In this document: in pieces, positions 7,666-12,720 of the stretch
Position numbering within the stretch: the first letter of the stretch is position 1
Layout of the letters: every line of letters starts with the position of its first letter
Assembly (NCBI GenBank): GCA_030149585.1
Contig: JASFBJ010000056.1
Span: 1 to 14,823, forward strand
Origin: Desulfobacterales bacterium
Lineage (GTDB): Bacteria > Desulfobacterota > Desulfobacteria > Desulfobacterales > JASFBJ01
Length of the DNA: 14,823 nt
Reading direction: 5' to 3'
Notes under the pieces: model-generated
Databases searched by the model: none
What the model saw: only the letters and a program-made list of their open reading frames with translations
Told to the model about the DNA's origin: nothing
Position numbers and translations under genes: made by a program

Positions 7666-7710
7666 TTGCAATGGCTCTGCTTTATAAATCAAAGACAGAG
7701 CCTTGAGCAA
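7666..7710 (-). ncRNA. Stem-loop 3' of the binding-protein gene
   Basis: On the transcribed strand this folds as UUGC/GCAA, an internal loop, a perfect 7-bp GGCUCUG/CAGAGCC stem, a single-base bulge, CUUU/AAAG and a 7-nt loop. It begins about 54 nt after the binding-protein stop codon. The nearest T-run, five bases, comes only about 6 nt after the stem, so it looks more like an mRNA-protecting 3' hairpin or leaky terminator than a standard terminator. Confidence 0.45.
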
Positions 7711-7714
7711 TAGC

Positions 7715-7739
7715 GACAATTATTCAGTGACAATTATTC
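7715..7739. repeat. Tandem direct repeat of GACAATTATTC
   Basis: GACAATTATTC occurs at 7715-7725 and again at 7729-7739, separated by AGT (14-bp period). It lies 25 bp after the binding-protein stop codon. It could be a small tandem duplication or a pair of protein-binding half-sites. Confidence 0.6.
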
Positions 7740-7763
7740 CAGTTTGAAATGAAGTGGCCTATT

Positions 7764-9089
7764 CTATTGAGCCTTCCAGTATTTTATCATCCATGGCGGA
7801 AGTTCAAAATCAACGGTTCCTTTATATCTAAGGCCCTCAAATTCGGGCATTCCCAGCCTTCCTTTGCCGTCCGGCCATACTGTCTTGATTTCCCCGTCAC
7901 GCCATTGGGTGCTGACCCAGGTCACATAACCTGGCTTCCATACAAGATCGTGGGGCCATTTATGATTTTTTGGGAAAAAATTAATGCGGCCCATGGCGCC
8001 TTTAAGATCTGTTTTCTCAAGAGATGCTATAACCTTATTGGTTTTTAAGGTGCCGGCCCGCTCAACAGCATCTTTGAGTATATAAATAGCATCATAGGCA
8101 TCAACCGCGATATAGGAGGGTGTTTTATTATATTTTTTAACAATGGCATCATAAAAGGGAATGGTCTTGTCTGTAATTTCAACCCGGCCAATGGTTTGCA
8201 TGGTTATTTCATAATTACACATTCCATTGGTGGCCTTCCAGTGTGCAAGACCCATGGCAGGAATATTAACGCCAATGAGAATCGCAGGTATTTTAAGCTC
8301 TCCCCATGTTTTGGACAGAGGAATGCCGGCCGGGCCTGAAACACAGTTCAAAATAATATGGGGTTTAGCGGCTTTGATAGCGCTCATTTCAGCAGTTACA
8401 TCGCTGGTTTTTCTTGAAATCACCCAGGATCCGACAATTTCAACCGCATCTGCCGGAATACCGGCAACTGCATTTTTCATATTTGCCTTGGCCCAAAGAC
8501 CATTTTCATTAATCAAGGCAACCCTTGGCTTTTTGACTCCAAGTGTTTTTTCAATTTTTTCAGCAACCATCATTATCTGGTGAGAAACGATCTGACCCGC
8601 ATAAACCGTGTTAGGAGGGCCGGAACGGAAAAAATATTTATATTTATTATAATTTTGGGCTATCCGCTCAGTTGGTTTTACGTGCGATGAACCTGGACAC
8701 AGCCATATTTTTTCATAATCCGCCATGATCTCCTGCATGGCAAGAACCGGCTCTGAATTAAAACCACCAACTAAAAAATCGACCTTGTCCACGGTAATCA
8801 ATCTTTCCATGGCGCTAACCGCATCCGGAAGGCTAAAGATTTCGTTGGTATCGGCTTTAACCACTTCAATTAAATATTTTTCTCCATTAACGTTAATGCC
8901 GCCGGCCTTATTGATCTCTTCGGCTGCAAGGGATCCGCCCCACCAGACATGCCGTCCAGGCAAAAACTTCATGGGACCTAAAAGACCAATCTTGATTGTC
9001 TGGCCCGCGTAAGCGCCAGTTGTCATCAACAAGACAAGCAAAAAATAAAACCCAAAACGACCAATTTGTTTAATCAAACTTTTTCTCAT
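7764..9089 (-). CDS. Periplasmic substrate-binding protein of a branched-chain-type ABC transporter
   Basis: A 441-aa LivK-like (Peripla_BP_6 type) solute-binding protein. The N-terminus is a typical signal peptide: MRKSLIKQ positive region, hydrophobic core FYFLLVLLMTT, and probable cleavage at AYA|GQ. The mature protein begins TIKIGLLGPM and soon has the family stretch WGGSLAAEEINKAGGI. It is longer than amino-acid binders such as E. coli LivK, as expected for relatives that bind other organic acids. I chose ATG 9089 over the in-frame ATG at 9101 because GGGGGA lies 4 nt before the former and nothing comparable precedes the latter. It lies in the operon 20-30 bp after the iron-sulfur flavoprotein and delivers substrate to LivHM. 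The ligand is unknown; the co-encoded CoA ligase argues for a carboxylic acid. Confidence 0.9.
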   Translation of the reverse strand: MRKSLIKQIGRFGFYFLLVLLMTTGAYAGQTIKIGLLGPMKFLPGRHVWWGGSLAAEEINKAGGINVNGEKYLIEVVKADTNEIFSLPDAVSAMERLITVDKVDFLVGGFNSEPVLAMQEIMADYEKIWLCPGSSHVKPTERIAQNYNKYKYFFRSGPPNTVYAGQIVSHQIMMVAEKIEKTLGVKKPRVALINENGLWAKANMKNAVAGIPADAVEIVGSWVISRKTSDVTAEMSAIKAAKPHIILNCVSGPAGIPLSKTWGELKIPAILIGVNIPAMGLAHWKATNGMCNYEITMQTIGRVEITDKTIPFYDAIVKKYNKTPSYIAVDAYDAIYILKDAVERAGTLKTNKVIASLEKTDLKGAMGRINFFPKNHKWPHDLVWKPGYVTWVSTQWRDGEIKTVWPDGKGRLGMPEFEGLRYKGTVDFELPPWMIKYWKAQ

Positions 9090-9120
9090 GATATCCCCCA
9101 TCAGGTTTTAAAAGGTTATT

Positions 9121-9837
9121 TTATTCAGAATCCCGCCACACACCATCTGTAAAAGATTTTTGCTCTTTTTCTTTCACTCTTCCGCCAGTGACGGTAAACT
9201 GATATTCTGAAGGAAGATCCATACCGGCATCTCTGGCAAATTTGATCATTCTGCTTATCTCTACGACCCGGATAGCCGTTTTTTTGACGGTCTCTAAACC
9301 ATGTTTGTCATCAAGAACGCCATTTTTCAGATAGGCTGGTCTTTGACCATATGCCCTTGTGCTTGACAAAGCAGAACCATTTGCAACAGGAATCATGTTA
9401 AAACATGAAGTAACATCCCGCAGGGTATCAATTGCATGCTCCATCCCAAATCCTAGAAAGCCCAGAGTCAAAAGACCTGCCACTTTGTTTCTGAATTCAT
9501 TGGTAAAGAAAACCTGATATCTGGCTCTGGAAAACAGATTTAAAAGAAAAGGAGCAAGGGTATTTAACCAGGCCGGACTACCGAAAATAATACCGTCAGC
9601 CTGCCGCATGCTTTCATAAATCGGCTGCAAATCATCCTGTATTTTGCATGGAGCCATATTTTCAATGCACCATTGACAGTGAGTACAGGTGGCTATCTCT
9701 TTATTAGCCGTGGTTACAAATTCCGTTTCCACGTCACCAATTTTTTCCGCCTCATTTAAGGCATATTGTACCAGTTTGTCACAATTACCATCATATATCG
9801 GGGTTGCGGAAATGCCCAGCACTCTAATTTTGACCAT
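9121..9837 (-). CDS. Iron-sulfur flavoprotein (NADPH-dependent FMN reductase-like)
   Basis: A 238-aa flavodoxin-like-fold protein. The N-terminal strand KIRVLGISATP and the following loop are the FMN phosphate-binding region, and GSPAWLNTLAPFLLNLFSR (86-104) is the second FMN-contact region. Between them is a compact cysteine motif, Cys51-x2-Cys54-x2-Cys57-x6-Cys64, as in archaeal and anaerobic bacterial iron-sulfur flavoproteins (Isf), where it binds a 4Fe-4S cluster. It probably transfers electrons in the cytoplasm; the partner is unknown. It is the first gene of the transporter/ligase operon, with GGAGG 6-7 nt before the ATG. A cytoplasmic redox protein is an unusual opening gene for an uptake operon and suggests that a redox step accompanies catabolism of the imported compound. 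Confidence 0.88.
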   Translation of the reverse strand: MVKIRVLGISATPIYDGNCDKLVQYALNEAEKIGDVETEFVTTANKEIATCTHCQWCIENMAPCKIQDDLQPIYESMRQADGIIFGSPAWLNTLAPFLLNLFSRARYQVFFTNEFRNKVAGLLTLGFLGFGMEHAIDTLRDVTSCFNMIPVANGSALSSTRAYGQRPAYLKNGVLDDKHGLETVKKTAIRVVEISRMIKFARDAGMDLPSEYQFTVTGGRVKEKEQKSFTDGVWRDSE

Positions 9838-9922
9838 TATTATCCTCCAGCAAGTATTGAACTGTTTTTAATAAATACCGTTCATATTTTTCATAAAGAA
9901 AATTATTTTTTATAAACACATG

Positions 9923-9951
9923 TAGGCTCCGTTCAAAATGAACGGAGCCTA
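9923..9951 (-). terminator. 13-bp perfect hairpin after the MenB/BadI-type gene
   Basis: The arms TAGGCTCCGTTCA (9923-9935) and TGAACGGAGCCTA (9939-9951) are perfectly complementary around AAA. It lies 12 nt past the stop codon at 9964. On the minus strand the 3' flank (CATGTGTTTATAA) is only moderately T-rich; on the plus strand a run of six T begins 7 nt after the stem. It is a likely terminator separating this gene from the transporter operon, with an imperfect T-tract. Confidence 0.6.
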
Positions 9952-9963
9952 TGGTATGCTTTT

Positions 9964-10764
9964 TTATTTTCTAAATTTTGTGAAATCAGGTTTGCGTTTT
10001 TCAAGAAAAGCCGACAGACCTTCATGGGATTCTTCTGTTTGATAATACATGCCAAGAGCCCGCATGGCTATGGAATCAATACCGATAACATGATCAGTAT
10101 CAGCATTAAACGATGCCTTCAAGCAGGCCAAGGCTTCCGGAGCCTTGCCAAGCATCTCTTTACACCATTTATCAGTTTCAGCTTCGAGTTCACCCTGAGG
10201 GACAACCTTATTGATCAAACCCATTTGCAAGGCTTCATCAGCAGAATATTGATGGCAAAGATACCAGATTTCACGGGCTTTTCTTTCACCCACCAGTCTT
10301 GATAAAAATATTGTACCAAAGCCGGCGTCAAAACTGCCCACATTTGGACCTGCCTGACCGAACCGCGCGTTATCGGAAGCAATCACCAGATCGCAAACCA
10401 CATGCATTACATTGCCTCCGCCAATGGCAAAACCATTAACCGCAGCTAGAACCGGTTTTGGAATAGCCCGCAGCAGATAAAAAAGCATGCTGTGTCCCTG
10501 GGTCAGATCAAACTGGGCCCCCTGGTTGGTATAGCCTGCATCATCTTTGGTTTGCAGATCACCACCAGTGCAAAAAGCCTTGTCTCCTGCACCAGTTAAA
10601 ACTACCACGCCGATACTTTTATCGCCCCAGGAATCCAGTAAAGCAAAAACCATTTCCTGTAAAGTCAGTCCCGTAAAAGCATTATAGCGTTTAGGGCGAT
10701 TGATAATAATTTTGGCAACTCCATCCTTTTTTTCATACAAAATGTCTTTGAAATTAAGATCCAT
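9964..10764 (-). CDS. MenB/BadI-type crotonase-fold enzyme (ring-opening or ring-closing acyl-CoA enzyme)
   Basis: A 266-aa crotonase-superfamily protein that is not a hydratase: the two catalytic Glu positions are Val119 (GGGNVM) and Gly139 (FGQAGP). The pattern FGQAGPNVGSFDAGFGT (135-151) with VGERKAREIWYLC (158-170) matches 1,4-dihydroxy-2-naphthoyl-CoA synthase (MenB) and 2-ketocyclohexanecarboxyl-CoA hydrolase (BadI). Gln137, Gly139 and Trp167 correspond to the bicarbonate-binding positions of E. coli-type MenB, as I recall them. BadI opens a cyclic beta-keto acyl-CoA in cyclohexane carboxylate and benzoate degradation; MenB closes a ring in menaquinone synthesis. With acyl-CoA catabolic genes around and no other men gene, a BadI-like role fits better but is unproven. 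The ATG has AAGGAGG 6 nt upstream. It has its own promoter (10825-10854) and a 3' hairpin. Confidence 0.85.
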   Translation of the reverse strand: MDLNFKDILYEKKDGVAKIIINRPKRYNAFTGLTLQEMVFALLDSWGDKSIGVVVLTGAGDKAFCTGGDLQTKDDAGYTNQGAQFDLTQGHSMLFYLLRAIPKPVLAAVNGFAIGGGNVMHVVCDLVIASDNARFGQAGPNVGSFDAGFGTIFLSRLVGERKAREIWYLCHQYSADEALQMGLINKVVPQGELEAETDKWCKEMLGKAPEALACLKASFNADTDHVIGIDSIAMRALGMYYQTEESHEGLSAFLEKRKPDFTKFRK

Positions 10765-10813
10765 TTACTTCCTCCTTAGTTAAAAAAATAATTACTGCCT
10801 TTGATAGTCCTGT

Positions 10814-10837
10814 TTTTGATTAGAAATGTAATCAAAA
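10814..10837. promoter_or_regulatory. Palindromic operator overlapping the -10 region
   Basis: Perfect 9-bp arms, TTTTGATTA (10814-10822) and TAATCAAAA (10829-10837), flank the 6-bp spacer GAAATG. The palindrome covers the -10 hexamer and the expected transcription start, the position of a repressor site. A homodimeric repressor such as a TetR- or GntR-family protein is a reasonable guess; no such regulator is encoded in the window. Confidence 0.6.
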
Positions 10838-10854
10838 TAAGGTGTAGATGTCAA
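10825..10854 (-). promoter_or_regulatory. Sigma70-type promoter of the MenB/BadI-type gene
   Basis: On the minus strand a consensus -35, TTGACA (10854-10849), is followed after 18 nt by TACATT (10830-10825), or after 17 nt by TTACAT, as the -10. Transcription would start near 10818, leaving a leader of about 54 nt with a good ribosome site before the ATG at 10764. This is the best-matching promoter I found in the window. Confidence 0.6.
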
Positions 10855-11082
10855 CAAATAAATCTATTCGCCCATCAGATGAATGCTGGCTATTAAATAA
10901 ACCGCTACTATAGTTTCGTTTTTTTATTATAAGATGTGGGATGATGAGAAAAGATTTTACGGATTGCTAAATAAACCAGTAGAGTTATATATCAGTTTAA
11001 TGAGCGGCCAACCAAGACCGCAGTGGTCGCTCATTTACCTGGCCGGCGTTTATAAGTTCATCTATGTGGGTTTATTTATTCA
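10855..11082. other. Gene-free stretch between the beta-barrel gene and the promoter
   Basis: I see no credible gene here on either strand. It contains the inverted repeat at 10999-11035, the decamer TAAATAAACC at 10894-10903 and 10968-10977, its reverse complement near 11069-11078, and one TACTATAG (10906-10913). A plus-strand ORF starting at 10934 has no ribosome site and runs into the beta-barrel gene on the other strand, so I leave it out. The stretch may be decayed coding sequence or accumulated intergenic repeats. Confidence 0.45.
10999..11035 (-). repeat. Inverted repeat downstream of the beta-barrel gene
   Basis: The arms AATGAGCG (10999-11006) and CGCTCATT (11028-11035) are perfect complements, and after one mismatch three further pairs extend the stem, leaving a 13-nt loop. 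It begins 47 nt past the beta-barrel stop codon. No T-run follows on the minus strand, so it may be a stability hairpin or a Rho-type end rather than an intrinsic terminator. One arm overlaps a GGCCAACC octamer. Confidence 0.45.
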
Positions 11083-11893
11083 TTACCAGACCCAGCCTAT
11101 TCTGAAAATAAAGGTCTCAACGTTTGAATCTTCCTCATCCGAAGAGCTTTGTTCTTCGCTGGCTATATCGGCAGCCTGTAAAATTGCGCTTAACGTCAGC
11201 CCCCAAGGCAAATATTCCACATCAATACCCATTGAAACTAAAGACACCGATTCTATATCATAATCATCTTCCGTTTCCGTTTCATATCCGTTATAGGATG
11301 AAGTTGTTGTTGAAGTTCCTGATCCGGATTTTTCAGCAATCATTGCAAAAGGAGAAAAGAGAAAAGATCCGCCTTTTATACCTAATTGAACACCGGCCTG
11401 AAAGCCGCTATATGTCTCCGTAGTCTCGTAGTCGGTATCATAAACTATACCCGCTGGTAGAATTCATTTCCATAGTCATAATAGCTACTTCAAGTGTGGG
11501 GCCGACAAATAGGATAATACTGAAAAATTCATTTTTATATGGTTGAATTTCAAGGTTTACACTCATCGGAATATCAACATAATTTAAATCTCCATCAGCA
11601 TAATCGCCCTCCAAAGTTCCTGACAGCCCAAAAATACCAATTCCGTAGTCTATGGCAACGTAGTTGGAAAAGGCATATCTTCCCTTGACGTCAACGCCGG
11701 CTCCTCCTGCATTAAAATCATCTGAACTCATACTTATAAAGTTGAGATCCAGTTTAAAAGATTTCTCTCCTTTTTCAAAAATCGGATCAGGTACGGGTGG
11801 CGGGGCAATGGAAATTTGTGTATTATTTTCAGCTACAGCTAATCCAAAAAAACTAAAAACAAAAAATAAAATTAACGAAATAACTTTTTTCAT
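11083..11893 (-). pseudogene. Outer-membrane beta-barrel protein gene broken by one frameshift
   Basis: Two ORFs in different frames join into one barrel of about 269 residues if a single base is removed near 11450-11452. The N-terminal frame (from 11893) has a signal peptide and amphipathic strands and stops at 11438. The C-terminal frame is open from 11463 to 11083 and reads GIVYDTDYETTETYSGFQAG and onward, with alternating hydrophobic strands such as FLFSPFAMI and VSLVSMGIDVEYL. It ends in FIFRIGWVW, an aromatic final residue as expected of outer-membrane barrels for Bam recognition. Dropping one G of the GGG run gives a smooth SGIVYD junction. An acidic Ser/Glu/Asp-rich loop (SSSDEEDS) precedes the last strand. 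The total length (270 codons plus one base) fits an 8-stranded OmpA-like barrel. It may be a true pseudogene, a sequencing error or an assembly error. The function is unknown. Confidence 0.75.
11438..11893 (-). CDS. N-terminal ORF of the frameshifted beta-barrel protein
   Basis: As the sequence stands, this 151-aa ORF is what would be translated. It begins MKKVISLILFFVFSFFGLAVAENN, a clear signal peptide with likely cleavage at AVA|EN. A Pro-rich linker (APPPVPDP) and three to five amphipathic strands follow (KLDLNFISM, GVDVKGRYAF, YVAIDYGIGIFG, IPMSVNLEIQPY, FFSIILFVGPTLEVAI). It ends after GYSL, four codons past the presumed frameshift, without the closing strands or terminal aromatic residue a barrel needs, so the product should be non-functional or degraded. 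AAGG lies upstream of the ATG in an A-rich leader. Confidence 0.6.
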   Translation of the reverse strand: MKKVISLILFFVFSFFGLAVAENNTQISIAPPPVPDPIFEKGEKSFKLDLNFISMSSDDFNAGGAGVDVKGRYAFSNYVAIDYGIGIFGLSGTLEGDYADGDLNYVDIPMSVNLEIQPYKNEFFSIILFVGPTLEVAIMTMEMNSTSGYSL

Positions 11894-11931
11894 ATTTTTC
11901 TTCCCTTTTATTCGTTTTCTTTGGAAAAATT

Positions 11932-12055
11932 ATCTATAGTAAATATTCGGCCAACCCTTTTTTAAAAAAATATAAATATTCCCAAAAGGAGACCGCCGGC
12001 TTATGCCTGCCATTTTTTCTATGCGAATTTTAAGAGCTAATTTATTACTATAGAT
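11932..12055. repeat. 124-bp intergenic segment bounded by 11-bp inverted repeats
   Basis: ATCTATAGTAA (11932-11942) and TTACTATAGAT (12045-12055) are perfect inverted repeats bracketing nearly the whole gap between the beta-barrel gene and the NTF2-like gene. The outer one includes part of the latter's stop codon. Inside are a GGCCAACC octamer (11949-11956) and a GC-rich hairpin candidate (GCAGGC-ATAA-GCCGGC on the minus strand, one mismatch). It could be a small non-autonomous element or chance in A/T-rich DNA. Confidence 0.35.
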
Positions 12056-12546
12056 TAAACACTGTTCAGCAAAAAAGGATTCCCGCAGATTTTCCAGTGC
12101 CCCTCTTCTTTTACAAGTTGAATAATTTCTTCAACCTCATGGGTTTTACCAATACAGAATATTTTCGCCACCCAGGCAAAAGCCGGATTAATGGAGATCC
12201 GGCGCACGCCGGTCAAATGAACCTTGGCAGAATTATCATCCTGGCTGATAATTTCAGTGTGAATTTTATAAAGCTCATTTTTAAGGTAGTTAAGATTGAC
12301 TCCTCTGGCTTTTGCTTCAAGTCCGGCTGCATTTATATATTCATCAACCGGGTCTATACCGGCTTTTTTCAATTGACTGCAAAGCTGGTTGGACATGGAA
12401 TCGTCAAATTTAAAATACGCCTTTGAAAATCCTACTGCTGCTTTGGATGGAGTATCAGTACTATCTGCAAAAATTAAAATCACCTGCAAAAAAATTCCCA
12501 GTACAATTGTTAATATAAAAACCGAGTTGTTTTGATTTAAAGCCAT
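12055..12546 (-). CDS. Exported NTF2-like (DUF4878-type) protein of unknown function
   Basis: A 163-aa protein. The N-terminus has one hydrophobic segment (VFILTIVLGIFLQVILIFA, 9-27) without strong positive charge, either a signal peptide cleaved near FA|DS or a membrane anchor. The rest resembles the NTF2-like/DUF4878 fold: an early helix pair (AAVGFSKAYFKFDDSMSNQLC), a middle strand region (DNSAKVHLTGVRRISIN), and a closing EIIQLVKEEGHWKICG, where the Val-x-Glu-x-x-x-Trp-Lys-Ile ending is typical. Such domains are small binding cups with no fixed activity. An AGGGA-like site precedes the ATG. It lies between the acyl-CoA synthetase and the broken beta-barrel gene, both over 100 bp away, so it may be a separate unit. 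I do not assign a role. Confidence 0.7.
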   Translation of the reverse strand: MALNQNNSVFILTIVLGIFLQVILIFADSTDTPSKAAVGFSKAYFKFDDSMSNQLCSQLKKAGIDPVDEYINAAGLEAKARGVNLNYLKNELYKIHTEIISQDDNSAKVHLTGVRRISINPAFAWVAKIFCIGKTHEVEEIIQLVKEEGHWKICGNPFLLNSV

Positions 12547-12720
12547 TTATTTTCCCTTTCTCATTAATTATAAAATATTGAATCCGCCATGATTTTATTT
12601 CTTCACAACAGTAATTAATACAAATAAAACTAATTCATATTATAATTAATTCCAATTAACAAGAATAAACTTGGAGAACCACCTGGTGCGTTAAGACCAA
12701 TAAAGCCAGGAACACCTTTT

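Larger units (their letters stand above)
7446..7763 (-). other. 318-bp structured spacer between binding-protein gene and livH
   Basis: No convincing gene is present. The short plus-strand ORF at 7525-7713 lacks a ribosome site and resembles nothing I know. The stretch holds several separate structures: a tandem 11-bp direct repeat (7715-7739), a clear hairpin (7666-7710), two weaker hairpins (7627-7649, and 7569-7576 with 7593-7600), and an A/T-rich palindrome (7470-7499) just upstream of livH. Together they suggest differential expression of the upstream binding protein and downstream membrane components by RNA processing or partial termination. This is inference. Confidence 0.5.

Noticed and set aside
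7525..7713. Plus-strand ORF of 62 aa in the spacer before livH
   Set aside because: No ribosome site or promoter, overlaps the hairpin structures, opposite to all genes, and no recognisable motif.
10934..11263. Plus-strand ORF of 109 aa beginning MWDDEKRFYG
   Set aside because: No ribosome site precedes it, the last part is antisense to the beta-barrel gene, and the acidic or Ser-rich part simply mirrors the barrel loop. I could not recognise a family.
11940..12054. Riboswitch in the GC-rich segment between the beta-barrel and NTF2-like genes
   Set aside because: The short GC hairpin reminded me of cyclic-di-GMP or cobalamin elements, but the conserved core sequences of those classes are absent.
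12660..12720. Possible terminator after prpE (CCTGG/CCAGG)
   Set aside because: Only five pairs with a 19-nt loop and no T-tract on the transcribed strand.
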